Shown: positions 8,865 to 18,011, counted from the stretch's first letter. The stretch: 33,902 nucleotides of DNA from Acinetobacter sp. N54.MGS-139 (GCA_000980495.1 LARN01000023.1:1-33902); one strand, 5' to 3'. Notes: a model not told the origin generated them from the sequence alone. Numbers and translations are program-made.

Positions 8865-9737
8865 ATGACAAAAGAATTCAGCACCGTCGGGGTTTTCGGA
8901 AAACGAGACTCTCTCGATTACGAACCTCTGCGAATTATTGCCGAGCTGCTCATTAAATCCGGACGCCAAGTTTTACTGGAGAAAAAGCCGGCAGAAGCCC
9001 TTTCGCTCGGCGAAGGTTATACCCGAGACGAAATCGGTAAAAAATCCGACCTCATCATCATTTACGGCGGAGACGGAACCTTCTTAGGTGTTTCTCGCCG
9101 GATGGCGCACTACGATGTGCCTTTCATCGGCATCAACGCCGGACGTCTCGGTTTTGTCACCGATATTCCTTCCGACAAAATGGTCGAAGAAATTTCCGAG
9201 ATCTTAAGCGGCCACTATTACACCGATACCCGCTGCCTCTTAGAAGGCATTCAGATCCGCAACGGTAAAGAGATCTATCGCAATGTTGCCGTCAACGAGA
9301 TCTGCGTTTCCCGCGGTAATTCAGGCGGCATGATCGAAGTATCAGTTTCGGTAAATAAACTTCCGATGAGCCGTCAAAGAGCCGACGGTTTGATCGTGTC
9401 CACGCCGACCGGCTCGACCGCTTATGCGCTAAGCGTCGGAGGTCCGATGATTTATCCGTCGGTTGCCTGCACGCTTTTAATTCCTGTAGCACCGCATTCC
9501 CTGGCGAATCGTCCGATCGTGATTCCGGAGAATTCTCTGATTGAGATTACCGTGACGGATATGAGAGACGCCACGCTGTATTTCGACATGCAGGATAATT
9601 CTGAGGTTTTAGTAGGGGATATCATTAAGGCATCCCCCTATCCTCATCGCGTTAAAATTCTTCATCCGAGTCGGCACAACTACTTCGATACGTTGTGCAA
9701 AAAATTACATTGGAACTACCTTCCCACGGACCGATAA
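8865..9737 (+). CDS. nadK: NAD kinase
   Basis: Phosphorylates NAD to NADP, the only source of NADP. 290 aa. The GGDGT motif is at residues 68-72 (IIIYGGDGTFLG), followed by INAGRLGFVTD, the VNEICVSRG segment and DGLIVSTPTGSTAYALSVGGP, all in the expected order. GGAG lies 8 nt before the ATG, inside the end of the preceding gene. recN follows after 6 bp, the usual nadK-recN pairing of betaproteobacteria. Confidence 0.97.
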   Translation: MTKEFSTVGVFGKRDSLDYEPLRIIAELLIKSGRQVLLEKKPAEALSLGEGYTRDEIGKKSDLIIIYGGDGTFLGVSRRMAHYDVPFIGINAGRLGFVTDIPSDKMVEEISEILSGHYYTDTRCLLEGIQIRNGKEIYRNVAVNEICVSRGNSGGMIEVSVSVNKLPMSRQRADGLIVSTPTGSTAYALSVGGPMIYPSVACTLLIPVAPHSLANRPIVIPENSLIEITVTDMRDATLYFDMQDNSEVLVGDIIKASPYPHRVKILHPSRHNYFDTLCKKLHWNYLPTDR

Positions 9738-9743
9738 TCTCTC

Positions 9744-11399
9744 ATGCTCAGTTCACTGAACATTCGCGACTTTGTCATCGTTGACAAACTTGATTTGGAA
9801 TTTTCAGACGGTTTTACTGCACTCACCGGCGAGACCGGTGCAGGCAAATCGATCCTCATTGACGCACTTCAGCTTCTCTTCGGCGCTCGCTCCGATCCGG
9901 AAGTTATTCGTGCCGGCGCCCAAAAGTCCGACCTCACTGCCTGCTTTACGATCAATGACAAGATCAAATCCTGGCTCGAGGAACGTGAACTTACCGGCGT
10001 CAACGGTGAGTTGGTTTTAAGGAGAACGTTAGATATTAAAGGCCGGAGCCGTTCATGGATTAACGGCACGCCGTGCTCCCTTTCTCAATTAAAAGAGCTC
10101 AGCCACATGCTTGTCGTCGTACACGGCCAGCATGCCCACCAATCTTTGCTCCGCAAAGGTTCTCAGTTGGAAATGCTCGATGCTTACTCCGGACTGCGTC
10201 CTCAGGTCGATGCCGTTCGTTCTGCGTGGACACAGTGGCGTGAAGCACAAAAGACCCTTGAAGAAGCCAGAGAAAGGCAGGCGTTTAACCAGGCAGAACT
10301 TGAACGCATGAAATGGTTCTTGGAAGACATGAAAGAGCTTTCTCCGATCAAAGGAGAATGGGCTCGCATCAATGAAGAACACACACGACTTTCGCGCTAT
10401 AACGACATTATTGATTCCTGCCAAAAAGCCAGAGAGGCTTTGACCGAAGCCGATTACAGCGCCTTGGAGCTCGTCGATTCCGCCATCAGCGCTATCGGCG
10501 ATGTCTCGGACGTCGACGCAAAACTTGAGAAAATCTACACGCAGCTTAACGATGCTCGTGAAATTATTGATTCCGCATCCGACGATGTGGAGCACTACTT
10601 AGATCGCACAGACTTTGACGAAGCTCGTTTCGAAGAGCTCGATCAAAGAATTAATCTCTATCTCGAACTGGCGCGCAAATATCACGTCGAACCGGATGAG
10701 CTTTATGCAGAAATGCAGAAAGTCACCGAAAAGGCTGTTGAGATGGAAGGACTGAGCGATCTGACGGCACTCTTTAATAAAGCGCACGAGGCAAAGACTC
10801 AATACGACAAACTTGCCTCAGAACTTTCCAAAGAGCGCAAAAAAGGCGCGTTGAAAATGCAGAAGAGCATCACGGATGTCATGCAGACATTGGCGATGGC
10901 AGGAGGCTCCTTTGAAGTTGCGGTCACAGAAGCTGAAGCACCTTCCTCCGTGGGTATCGACCATTGTGAGTTCTTGGTCGCAGGTCACGCCGGTGTCCCT
11001 CGCCGATCCCTTTCTAAGGTTGCTTCCGGCGGTGAATTAGCGCGTATCAGTCTTGCGATTGCCGTTACCGATACGATGACTGCCACAGTTGACACATTGA
11101 TCTTTGACGAGGTCGACTCAGGCATAGGCGGCGCGGTTGCAGAAACCGTCGGCCGTCTTCTGGCTCAGCTCGGTGAGCATCAGCAGGCCCTTTGCGTCAC
11201 GCATCTGCCGCAGGTTGCCAGCTGTGCTTCTCACCACTTCAAGATTGAAAAGAAAGCTGCCGCTGAGGGCGAAGCTCCGATCTCCAATGTGTATCCGCTC
11301 AGTGAAGATCAGAGAGTCCGGGAAATCGCCCGCATGCTCGGCGGCCTAACGATCACTCAGAAAACGCTGGATCATGCCAGAGAAATGCTGAGGCGTTAA
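9744..11399 (+). CDS. recN: DNA repair protein RecN
   Basis: SMC-like ATPase acting in recombinational repair of double-strand breaks. 551 aa, full length. Walker A is GETGAGKS at 29-36. The ABC signature ASGGELARISLAIA is near residue 427 and Walker B TLIFDEVDSGIGG near 451, with HLPQVAS after it. The middle (about 150-380) is charged and predicted coiled coil. Starts 6 bp after nadK, so probably cotranscribed. No LexA box is expected or seen in so short a gap; SOS control, if any, would lie upstream. Confidence 0.96.
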   Translation: MLSSLNIRDFVIVDKLDLEFSDGFTALTGETGAGKSILIDALQLLFGARSDPEVIRAGAQKSDLTACFTINDKIKSWLEERELTGVNGELVLRRTLDIKGRSRSWINGTPCSLSQLKELSHMLVVVHGQHAHQSLLRKGSQLEMLDAYSGLRPQVDAVRSAWTQWREAQKTLEEARERQAFNQAELERMKWFLEDMKELSPIKGEWARINEEHTRLSRYNDIIDSCQKAREALTEADYSALELVDSAISAIGDVSDVDAKLEKIYTQLNDAREIIDSASDDVEHYLDRTDFDEARFEELDQRINLYLELARKYHVEPDELYAEMQKVTEKAVEMEGLSDLTALFNKAHEAKTQYDKLASELSKERKKGALKMQKSITDVMQTLAMAGGSFEVAVTEAEAPSSVGIDHCEFLVAGHAGVPRRSLSKVASGGELARISLAIAVTDTMTATVDTLIFDEVDSGIGGAVAETVGRLLAQLGEHQQALCVTHLPQVASCASHHFKIEKKAAAEGEAPISNVYPLSEDQRVREIARMLGGLTITQKTLDHAREMLRR

Positions 11400-11409
11400 C
11401 TTCAGTAAA

Positions 11410-11449
11410 AAAAAGAAAGGATCCCAAAAATCGAGGATCCTTTCTTTTT
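11410..11449. terminator. Bidirectional terminator between recN and fur
   Basis: A 15-bp perfect stem (11410-11424 with 11435-11449) has an A-run on one side and a T-run on the other. It serves recN on the plus strand and fur on the minus strand. Confidence 0.92.
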
Positions 11450-11468
11450 GTGCATTCCGGACTGAAAA

Positions 11469-11933
11469 TCAGATTTCTCTCTTTTCAGCCTTATGCTTTT
11501 GGCATTCAGGGCAAACGCCGTATAGAGCCATAGAGTGATCTACGAGTTCATAGCCGTGTTGCTTGGCAACTTCTGCTTGGCGTTTTTCCACTTCTTCGTC
11601 CACAAATTCGACGACCTTGCCGCACATCACGCAGATCAGATGGTCATGATGATGTCCGTCATCCAGTTCAAATACTGCAGTTCCGTGCTCAAAATTTCTA
11701 CGAGTCAGAATACCGGCGGAGGCAAACTGGGCCAAGACTCTATAAACGGTGGCTAGACCAACGTCTTCTCCCGTGTTTACAAGTTCTTTGTAAACTTCTT
11801 CAGCACTCAAGTGACGGTCTTCACCAGCCTTTGCGCGTTCCTGAAAAATTTCAAGAATTTTGAGACGAGGCCCCGTTGCTTTTAAGCCGAGGTTTTTTAA
11901 ATTTTTGGCGTTTTCTTGTTGTGTATCTGGCAT
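11469..11933 (-). CDS. fur: Ferric uptake regulator
   Basis: Fe(II)-dependent DNA-binding repressor of iron genes. 154 aa from the ATG at 11933. The frame also opens at a TTG at 11945, but the ATG has GGA 7 nt upstream while the TTG directly abuts its GAGG. Winged-helix part: [15 protein letters not shown] through [12 protein letters not shown]. Metal sites are seen as H94-H95-H96-D97-H98 with C101-x2-C104, and the second zinc pair C141-x2-C144. Divergent from bamE, the common fur-omlA arrangement, with a shared 102-bp spacer containing GATAAT-like hexamers that could allow autoregulation. Confidence 0.96.
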   Translation of the reverse strand: MPDTQQENAKNLKNLGLKATGPRLKILEIFQERAKAGEDRHLSAEEVYKELVNTGEDVGLATVYRVLAQFASAGILTRRNFEHGTAVFELDDGHHHDHLICVMCGKVVEFVDEEVEKRQAEVAKQHGYELVDHSMALYGVCPECQKHKAEKREI

Positions 11934-11983
11934 ATTTTGTTCCAACCTCGAGATTTACAAGTTCGATGGTTTTTTGATCAAGT

Positions 11984-12012
11984 CTTATCGATTATCATAC
12001 AGGCTTGATAAT
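11984..12012. promoter_or_regulatory. Candidate Fur site in the fur/bamE spacer
   Basis: Contains CTTATC (11984-11989), ATTATC (11991-11996) and GATAAT (12007-12012). On the minus strand the first two read GATAAT-C-GATAAG, close to two adjacent Fur hexamers. The third is inverted and 10 bp away, which is not the classic spacing. Tentative. Confidence 0.35.
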
Positions 12013-12035
12013 ATTTCTACTCCCTGTTTTTCTAA

Positions 12036-12560
12036 ATGAAACGGTTAATTTTTTGCGCACTTCTTCCTATCACTCTCTTATCCGGGTGCTCTTCCGTTAG
12101 TGACCATATCCCCGGATGGCTCAAGCCTTATACCCCGGACGTTCATCAGGGCAATGTCGTGACTTCCGAAATGGTTGACGCGCTCCACGAGGGAATGACA
12201 AAGAACCAGGTTATCTTCCTTCTGGGTACGCCTGCGCTGCGCAACTTATTCCATAAAGAACAGTGGAATTACGTGTATTACCATAAACCTCGTTTCGGCC
12301 AGACCAGCATCCGCAAGCTGGAAATCACATTTGATGAAGACGGACGCGTAGAAAGCTTCAAGTCCGACAAGATGCCTGACGAAACCAACGCTGACTTGGC
12401 AATCCTCGGTGAGCGCGCCAGAGAAAGCACGTTGAAGCGTCAGGAAGAACTGGAAAAGGAAAAACAGGAAGTTCAGCAGCCCGCTTCGGAAGGAACTCAG
12501 CAAGCTGCGGAAACCGAGCCCTCAAAAGAGGAAACGACCGAAACTCCGGCCGCTCAATAA
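12036..12560 (+). CDS. bamE: Outer-membrane assembly factor BamE (SmpA/OmlA)
   Basis: Lipoprotein of the BAM complex that inserts outer-membrane proteins. 174 aa. Signal peptide with lipobox LSGC, C18 being the lipidated residue. The SmpA/OmlA domain is clear: GNVVTSEMVDALHEGMTKNQV, FLLGTPALRN, WNYVYY and KLEITFDEDGRV. Beyond about residue 115 is a Glu/Gln/Thr-rich low-complexity tail of some 55 residues, longer than in enterobacterial BamE. Own terminator downstream. Confidence 0.95.
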   Translation: MKRLIFCALLPITLLSGCSSVSDHIPGWLKPYTPDVHQGNVVTSEMVDALHEGMTKNQVIFLLGTPALRNLFHKEQWNYVYYHKPRFGQTSIRKLEITFDEDGRVESFKSDKMPDETNADLAILGERARESTLKRQEELEKEKQEVQQPASEGTQQAAETEPSKEETTETPAAQ

Positions 12561-12586
12561 CCTCGAGCAAAAATCGCACATAGCTC

Positions 12587-12619
12587 ACGGCACCGCAAAA
12601 ATCGGTGCCGTTTGTTTTT
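12587..12619 (+). terminator. Terminator of bamE
   Basis: A 9-bp perfect stem (ACGGCACCG 12587-12595 with CGGTGCCGT 12603-12611) is followed by TTGTTTTT. Confidence 0.88.
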
Positions 12620-12768
12620 GTGAAATCGAGCCAGGTCGGATTTCCGGCAAATTTAGAGTAAATTAAAGAGTTACTGCGGAGCGTCTCTACGGCATTTTCA
12701 ACAATTTAACTTTCCCGTCGTTCAGGGCGTTCCCGATCCTAACTACAACTTAACCTTCCGGAGTATTT

Positions 12769-13572
12769 ATGGTCAAAATCGCAGTCGCCGGCGCCAAAGG
12801 GCATATGGGCAAAATGATTATCGATGCCGTTTGGAACATGGAAGGCGCAGAATTAGTTGCTGCCCTCGCACACAAAGGTACCGATAAATGGGAAGCCGAT
12901 GAAGATGCCGGCGCCTCCTTGGGCTACAACACCGGCGTGAAGATCACAGATGACTACAGCGTGCTTCGCACGAGCGGTGCACAGGTACTGATCGACTTCA
13001 CTCGTCCGGAAGGTACTAAAGAATTTTTGAAGATCTGCTCTGATGCCGGCATCGGCATGGTCATCGGAACGACCGGATTAGATGCGGAAGGCAAAGCCGC
13101 CATTGAGGAGGCCGCCAAGGTGATCCCCATCGTTTTTTCTCCGAACATGAGTGTAGGCGTAAACGTCACATACAAGCTGCTTGAGCTTGCAGCAAAACTG
13201 CTCAAAGACTACGACGCAGAAATTTTTGAAATGCACCACAACCGTAAAGTCGATGCTCCAAGCGGCACAGCCATCGCTATGGGTAAGGCCATTGCAGATG
13301 CTCGAGGACAGAATTTTGAAGAAGTCGCCGTATGGGCGCGTCAGGGTCATACCGGCCCGAGAGTGCCCGGCTCTATCGGTTTTGCGGCACTGCGCGGCGG
13401 TGACGTGGTCGGTGACCATCAGGTAACTTTTGCAGGCAGCGGCGAGAGAATCGTAATTTCTCATCTGTCGAGCTCTCGTGCCGGCTACGCTCAAGGCGCC
13501 GTTAAAGCCGCCCTTTGGGAAGCCGAAAAAAAGCCCGGACTTTATTCCATGAGCGATGTTCTCGGCTTGTAA
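12769..13572 (+). CDS. dapB: 4-hydroxy-tetrahydrodipicolinate reductase
   Basis: NAD(P)H-dependent step of the lysine/diaminopimelate pathway, feeding peptidoglycan. 267 aa. Rossmann motif VAGAKGHMGKM at 6-16, GTTG at 100-103, catalytic HH at 156-157 with K160 in MHHNRKVDAPSGTA, and GDHQVTFAG at 215-223. GGAG lies 6 nt before the ATG. The 208-bp upstream gap after the bamE terminator holds its promoter, not resolved. The next gene starts 3 bp after the stop. Confidence 0.97.
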   Translation: MVKIAVAGAKGHMGKMIIDAVWNMEGAELVAALAHKGTDKWEADEDAGASLGYNTGVKITDDYSVLRTSGAQVLIDFTRPEGTKEFLKICSDAGIGMVIGTTGLDAEGKAAIEEAAKVIPIVFSPNMSVGVNVTYKLLELAAKLLKDYDAEIFEMHHNRKVDAPSGTAIAMGKAIADARGQNFEEVAVWARQGHTGPRVPGSIGFAALRGGDVVGDHQVTFAGSGERIVISHLSSSRAGYAQGAVKAALWEAEKKPGLYSMSDVLGL

Positions 13573-13575
13573 TTT

Positions 13576-13797
13576 ATGAATCGGGAAGAAGCATTCAAAA
13601 TCCTTGAGGCAAGAATCCTTGAGCTTCTGAACCGCATCAGCCATCTTGAGGAGGAGAACACTCGTCTGAAAAACGACCTCTCCTCCAAGACCGCTCAGCT
13701 GCAGGCGGCCCAAACCAAAGTCAGCATTGCGGCCGAACAGCTTCACATTGAGCTTGATCGTCTCAGAGCGTTCAAAGACAGATACCGAAATCCCTGA
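13576..13797 (+). CDS. Short coiled-coil protein, ZapB-like
   Basis: 73 aa and almost wholly predicted coiled coil: ILEARILELLNRISHLEEENTRLKN then a long heptad-like run to the end. No membrane segment. It starts 3 bp after dapB and ends 5 bp before the ZapA-like gene. A small coil upstream of zapA is common in betaproteobacteria and is often annotated as a ZapB-type division factor. The role here rests on position and coil character only, since coiled coils carry little family signal. Confidence 0.75.
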   Translation: MNREEAFKILEARILELLNRISHLEEENTRLKNDLSSKTAQLQAAQTKVSIAAEQLHIELDRLRAFKDRYRNP

Positions 13798-13802
13798 TTT
13801 CT

Positions 13803-14165
13803 ATGCTTTACACTATTGCGATTCAAAACTTAAGGCTTCAAGTCTCTGTACCGGACTCAGCCGATACGGCTGCACTTGATAAAGTGATCCGTGAATTCAA
13901 CGACCATCTCATGACCTTTAACGGCGGCAAGCCGGTTGAGTTATTCGAGAGCAAGGAAATTAAGCTCCTAATCTTCACACTTATCTCTTTCATTCTCGGA
14001 ATGCAAAAAAAACAGGATGAGTTGGAAGAAAAGCTGCGGGAGAAGACCTCCTCCGTACCGACGGACGAAGGTAAAGAAGTAAACATTCGTGACGACAGCG
14101 AGACCATCGAGACGATCAAAACACTAATTTCCCTTTGCGACAGAGGACTTACCAAAAATCCATGA
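13803..14165 (+). CDS. zapA: Divergent ZapA-like cell division protein
   Basis: 120 aa. The family layout is recognisable: an N-terminal two-strand segment (YTIAIQNLRLQVSVPDSADTAALDKVIREFNDHL) and a long helix (LIFTLISFILGMQKKQDELEEKLRE) that in ZapA forms the tetrameric coil which bundles FtsZ. Conserved residues are few and the C-terminus beyond about 85 is not typical. The strongest support is context: a ZapB-like coil upstream and the 6S RNA gene directly downstream, as zapA-ssrS is a very widespread pairing. The Shine-Dalgarno is weak, so coupling to the upstream gene is likely. Confidence 0.72.
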   Translation: MLYTIAIQNLRLQVSVPDSADTAALDKVIREFNDHLMTFNGGKPVELFESKEIKLLIFTLISFILGMQKKQDELEEKLREKTSSVPTDEGKEVNIRDDSETIETIKTLISLCDRGLTKNP

Positions 14166-14207
14166 TTTCGAATACGCCCGAATAGCGCAATTAGCTTTAA
14201 TACGGAC

Positions 14208-14235
14208 TTTAAAAAATTTTCGAGAAGGCTACAAT
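14208..14235 (+). promoter_or_regulatory. Candidate 6S RNA promoter
   Basis: TACAAT (14230-14235) as -10, with TTTAAA (14208-14213) 16 bp upstream as a weak -35. Predicted start near 14242, where the 6S closing stem begins. Confidence 0.5.
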
Positions 14236-14241
14236 ACAAAT

Positions 14242-14417
14242 CGTCCCCTGCGAAATTCGAGCATCGGCTGTTGTTCTTTGAACCAATACTCTAGTTTCGG
14301 GGGCTCATTGACAGACCATTAAGTTGAGCGGCACGCGCTGTTGCTCCTTGTGCCTGGCATAGGCCTCCACCCTGAACCCTCGGTTCAGGACTCAAGCCGG
14401 ACGGTTTCGGCGGGAGA
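14242..14417 (+). ncRNA. ssrS: 6S RNA
   Basis: About 175-nt RNA that mimics an open promoter and binds the housekeeping RNA polymerase holoenzyme. The 3' half matches the hallmark region of proteobacterial 6S: CCTGAACCCTCGGTTCAGG closely resembles the E. coli segment around TGAACCAAGGGTTCA, and is followed by a GCC-rich strand near the 3' end. The termini can pair (TCCC and CGAAA on the 5' side with TTTCG and GGGA on the 3' side). It lies 76 bp after zapA, the classic location, and ends at a strong terminator. Exact ends are inferred from pairing and promoter position. Confidence 0.9.
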
Positions 14418-14455
14418 CACAAAAACGCTCTCGAACTTCGAGAGCTTTTTTGTGT
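14416..14455 (+). terminator. Terminator of 6S RNA
   Basis: GCTCTCG (14427-14433) pairs with CGAGAGC (14439-14445), followed by six T. The flanking GACACAAAAA also pairs with TTTTTGTGTC, extending the stem past one mismatch. Confidence 0.9.
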
Positions 14456-14515
14456 CCGCTGCTTTTCTACTTGGCAGGCGGTTCATAAGGCCGAAAACAA
14501 ATCAAATACAAAAAA

Positions 14516-14543
14516 TTCAATGCATTAACTTTGGCCTTACAAT
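14516..14543 (+). promoter_or_regulatory. Candidate promoter of the 2Fe-2S reductase gene
   Basis: TTCAAT (14516-14521), a 16-bp spacer and TACAAT (14538-14543). It lies 80 bp before the chosen start codon. Confidence 0.4.
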
Positions 14544-14623
14544 ACCCGCAACTCTTAACTGTCTCAAAAATCGGAACGATTTCCTCGAGGCTCAACCTTA
14601 ATTTAAGTAAGAAGAAAAGAATT

Positions 14624-15628
14624 ATGTCTTTTACGATCAAACTCGCCGGCACGCCTTATGAGTTCAAGGCCGAAGCCACTGAAACTATTCTTGAAGCCGG
14701 TGACAAAGCCGGTTTTCTGCTGCCGAGCGCCTGCCGCAGCGGCGCCTGCGGTGCCTGCAAGGCTCAAATCATTTCCGGTACTGTTGCATTGGGACCTCAT
14801 GAGCCTTTTGCACTGACCGAAGCCGACCAGAAACTCGGTCTGACTCTTCTTTGCCGTGCCAAGGCAACTTCCGACTGCGAAATCAAAGTTAGCGATGTCA
14901 AACTGGCTCAAAAGAAACCGGAAGGTATCCAGGCGGAAATCGTTGAGAAGACACTGCTGGATCCATGCATCATGCGCTTAGTTTTGAAGCGTGCCGACGG
15001 CGGCGTCTTTGAATTCAAAGCCGGCCAGACCTACGCCGTCGAGCTTCCCGGAAACCAGAAACGCTATTACTCCGTCGCCAGCTCTCAGAACCAGAAAGAG
15101 ACCGTCGAATTCCTGATCCGCAAAGTCACCAATGGTATGTTCACGGGCATGCTCTTCTCCGACATGATCCGCGTCGGCGATAAGATGCGCCTGAAAGGAC
15201 CGGAGGGCACCAGCACTTTCCAGACACCGAAGGGCCGTAAAGCCGTCTTCCTCGCTACCGGAACCGGCATTGCTTCCGTCAAGAGCATTGTTTCCACACT
15301 GGTAGAAAACAATGACCTCGAAGGCCGCGAACTCTTTATTTACTGGGGCGTCCTCACCTCTCAGGAACTTGTCGTCGGAGAAATCTTCGAAGAATGGGCC
15401 GCCGCTCATCCGCAGATCCATTACACCGGCGTCGTATCCCGTGAGGACACCTGGCCCGGTGCGAAAGGTCACGTTCAGACTTTTGCAGCAGCCGACAACG
15501 GTGACATGACCGATATGGATGCCTATCTCTGCGGAAGCAACTCCATGATTAAAGCCGCAGTGAACTATTTAACAGCTCGCTGCGGCCTTCGTGAAGATCA
15601 CATCTTCATGGATAACTTCGGTTTCTAA
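14624..15628 (+). CDS. 2Fe-2S ferredoxin / FAD-NAD(P)H oxidoreductase (AscD-like)
   Basis: 334 aa from the ATG at 14624; an open extension to 14531 crosses a likely promoter and lacks ferredoxin similarity. The N-terminal plant-type 2Fe-2S domain has C37, C42, C45 and C77 ([10 protein letters not shown] then LLCRA). An FAD-binding domain follows (RYYSVAS near 145-151, then GMFTGMLF). The NAD domain carries [11 protein letters not shown] and ends with [12 protein letters not shown] and the closing DNFGF. This architecture is the one annotated as CDP-6-deoxy-delta-3,4-glucoseen reductase in many Burkholderiales; the true electron acceptor is unknown and no deoxysugar genes lie nearby. Its stop codon overlaps the lgt stop on the other strand. 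Confidence 0.88.
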   Translation: MSFTIKLAGTPYEFKAEATETILEAGDKAGFLLPSACRSGACGACKAQIISGTVALGPHEPFALTEADQKLGLTLLCRAKATSDCEIKVSDVKLAQKKPEGIQAEIVEKTLLDPCIMRLVLKRADGGVFEFKAGQTYAVELPGNQKRYYSVASSQNQKETVEFLIRKVTNGMFTGMLFSDMIRVGDKMRLKGPEGTSTFQTPKGRKAVFLATGTGIASVKSIVSTLVENNDLEGRELFIYWGVLTSQELVVGEIFEEWAAAHPQIHYTGVVSREDTWPGAKGHVQTFAAADNGDMTDMDAYLCGSNSMIKAAVNYLTARCGLREDHIFMDNFGF

Positions 15629-16413
15629 GCTTTTCGACGGCAGGCCCAAATCCAAAGGCCTGCCCCGATAATGATCATCGGCAGCGAAAGCCACTGGCCT
15701 CTTGAAAGATCCAAGGCCTGAAGACCTAAGTAGCTGTCGGGCTCGCGGAAGAATTCCACAACAAAACGAGCCAGCCCGTAACCGAATAAGAAGAGACCCG
15801 AGACTGCACCTGCGGGTCTCTCTTTTATTGAATAAATCCAGACGACGAAGAACAGCACCAGTCCCTCCAAAGTTGCTTCGTAAAGCTGAGAAGGATGGCG
15901 CGGAACGCCGTCTCCTGCCTGCGGGAAAATCATGCTCCAGGGCAAGTCAGCCGAGGCGACTCTTCCCCAAAGTTCTCCGTTAATAAAGTTTCCGAGTCGA
16001 CCGAAGAAAAATCCGAGCGGCACCAAAGGAGCAACAAAATCGCCAACCGTGAGGATGGATTTCTTGTTTCTCCACGCGAAATAAAAGAGCGCAAGAATGA
16101 CGCCGATGAATCCGCCGTGCGCGCTCATACCACCCTGCCATACCGCGAAGATTTCAAGCGGATGTGTCAGGTAGTATTCCGGCTGATAGAGCAGCACAAA
16201 ACCCAAGCGGCCGCCGACGATCACGCCGACCATGCCGACAAAGAGCAAATCTTCAAGATTCGCCTTGGTTATTCCTCTCCACTCCTGACGGCAGCGGTAG
16301 AGACCCAAGAGATAAAAAAGCGTAAAGCCGATCAGATACATCAGACCGTACCAATGCACGGCCAATGGTCCCGCCTGAACGGCAATCGGATCAAACTGAG
16401 GATGAACCAGCAT
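15625..16413 (-). CDS. lgt: Prolipoprotein diacylglyceryl transferase
   Basis: Inner-membrane enzyme moving diacylglycerol from phosphatidylglycerol to the lipobox cysteine, the first step of lipoprotein maturation (substrates here include BamE and LemA). 262 aa with about seven membrane helices. Key motifs: [11 protein letters not shown] at 20-30, [10 protein letters not shown] at 67-76, H99 in GGMSAHGG, the Lgt signature [15 protein letters not shown] at 137-151 with R139 and N142, and [10 protein letters not shown] near 217-226. Convergent with the reductase gene (4-bp overlap, stop to stop). It starts 4 bp after the sbcB stop, so the two are probably cotranscribed. Confidence 0.97.
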   Translation of the reverse strand: MLVHPQFDPIAVQAGPLAVHWYGLMYLIGFTLFYLLGLYRCRQEWRGITKANLEDLLFVGMVGVIVGGRLGFVLLYQPEYYLTHPLEIFAVWQGGMSAHGGFIGVILALFYFAWRNKKSILTVGDFVAPLVPLGFFFGRLGNFINGELWGRVASADLPWSMIFPQAGDGVPRHPSQLYEATLEGLVLFFVVWIYSIKERPAGAVSGLFLFGYGLARFVVEFFREPDSYLGLQALDLSRGQWLSLPMIIIGAGLWIWACRRKA

Positions 16414-16416
16414 TCT

Positions 16417-17901
16417 TTAGGCCTCGTATTCAGAACGGAGGTTCTCGACGTAACCTTCAACGTCCTCCAGAATTTCCAAACCGTGCTCATCAGCACCGGC
16501 TCGGGCTTCTTCGAGCTCTTCGTAGAACTGAGTAAACGTTCTTGAGTCCCCCAAACCTTTGACAAGCTTGTTGTATTTGTGAAGACGCCACAGTCTTTCA
16601 GTTTCCGGAGTGAGTGCATACTCCGGGTAGTTGCGCCCCATGAAATACAGCGTCAGCTCCGCTAAATCTTCTCGATCAAACTCAAGCCGATCGAAAGCAT
16701 CTGCCATCTCTTCAGGAGGCAAAGCTCTAAAGTTGGCCATCTTTCGGGCATCCGAGTTACTCGGGAAGCCTCCGCTGTAAAGAGCTTCTTCCGGAATGTC
16801 CCTGGCGTGCTCTTCGGCCTTTCTGTCTGCGAGCGCCATAAAGAGCGGCTGAAGTTCTGGCAGGCGATCCACGGATGCAAGAATCTTCGAGGCGTTCTCG
16901 GAGTAATAGCTTGCAGGCTGTTCGAATAAGCCTTGACCGCTCTTCGTGATCCAAGCAGACATACCCTTCATAAGGAAGGGCTGCTTTTTGGTTTTAATGC
17001 GCACAAAGGGCAGCGGTTTGATGCCCTGCTCTTTTTGCTCACGCGTCACGAAGGATCTTTCCTTCATGTCTTTTTCCGTGATCGCCCACATTTCGCTCGG
17101 ATCTGCGGAAAGGTCCCAGCAAATCCATTCGTTTCGAACGGAAGGATTCTCAAAGAGCGGCATCACCGGTCTTAAGCCTCTGCGATGATGGAGACTGTAG
17201 CGATCCACATAGAGAAGCGGACGTCTTTCATTCAGAAGCTCGACGATCTTGTCGGACTTGCTGATCGAAAGCGCATACTCCCAAAGGCGAGGATTCTTGC
17301 TTGCAATCAGTTTGGCCAGCTGCAGTGTTGCAAAAGCATCCGAGCTTGCGTCATGCGCGTGACGGTGGGGCAGCTGATTTGCAGGCGTCAGGCGATCCAA
17401 TTTGAAAGAAACCGTACCGTCTTCTTTCGTCGGCCATTTCAAAATCTGCGGCGCCACCGCATAAACGGCAATCACTAAAAGAAAAACGTCAAATCGTCCG
17501 CGTCCGTCTCCGTACTCGGTGTCGTAGGCCGGAAGCAGATTGCGCCAGAACATGAAGCGCGTCATCTCATCGTCGTAATTACGATTGTTGTAGCCGATCG
17601 TAATCGTGCCGGGTTTGCCCATTTCATCTCGGATGACTTTGGCGAAATCGGCCTCAGCCAGCGCATTTTCTTCATCCATGAGCGACATCGGCGTAATGCC
17701 CGTCACCAGAGAAGAACCGGGAGACGGGATGTAGTCGTCCGCAAGCTGGGCGTAAAGCACCATGCTTTGTCCGATGATATTGAAATTGGTATCGGTACGA
17801 AATGATCCGTACTGCACGGGGCGGTCTTTACGTGCCTCTGTTCCGAATGTTTCGTAGTCGTACCAAAGGTAAGTTGTTGAATTGTTGACGGTATCGGTCA
17901 T
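16417..17901 (-). CDS. sbcB: Exodeoxyribonuclease I
   Basis: 3'-to-5' single-strand DNA exonuclease of the DnaQ/DEDDh superfamily, used in mismatch repair and recombination. 494 aa, close to E. coli ExoI (475). Catalytic residues line up one by one: D15 and E17 in WYDYETFG, D110 in NNRNYDDEMTR, H183 and D188 in HAHDASSDAFAT (E. coli D15, E17, D108, H181, D186). FRTD at 34-37 and the C-terminal SH3-like and helical parts are present. The ATG at 17901 follows a gene-free 131-bp spacer. Confidence 0.96.
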   Translation of the reverse strand: MTDTVNNSTTYLWYDYETFGTEARKDRPVQYGSFRTDTNFNIIGQSMVLYAQLADDYIPSPGSSLVTGITPMSLMDEENALAEADFAKVIRDEMGKPGTITIGYNNRNYDDEMTRFMFWRNLLPAYDTEYGDGRGRFDVFLLVIAVYAVAPQILKWPTKEDGTVSFKLDRLTPANQLPHRHAHDASSDAFATLQLAKLIASKNPRLWEYALSISKSDKIVELLNERRPLLYVDRYSLHHRRGLRPVMPLFENPSVRNEWICWDLSADPSEMWAITEKDMKERSFVTREQKEQGIKPLPFVRIKTKKQPFLMKGMSAWITKSGQGLFEQPASYYSENASKILASVDRLPELQPLFMALADRKAEEHARDIPEEALYSGGFPSNSDARKMANFRALPPEEMADAFDRLEFDREDLAELTLYFMGRNYPEYALTPETERLWRLHKYNKLVKGLGDSRTFTQFYEELEEARAGADEHGLEILEDVEGYVENLRSEYEA

Positions 17902-17980
17902 GGACTTTTCGCAAAATGAAGTAGGCCAATATTACAAGAATCCTCAGTTATCCGACACATTCGCAGGCGCGGCTAGGCGT

Positions 17981-18011
17981 AAAAAAACGAAAGCCGGCGT
18001 TTCTGCCGGCT
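17981..18011 (-). terminator. Terminator of the TauE/SafE gene
   Basis: A 7-bp stem (17992-17998 with 18005-18011, AGCCGGC/GCCGGCT) is followed on the minus strand by TTCGTTTTTTT. Confidence 0.87.

Noticed and set aside
14341..14601. 86-codon ORF after zapA
   Set aside because: Covers the 3' half of the 6S RNA and its terminator; no Shine-Dalgarno.
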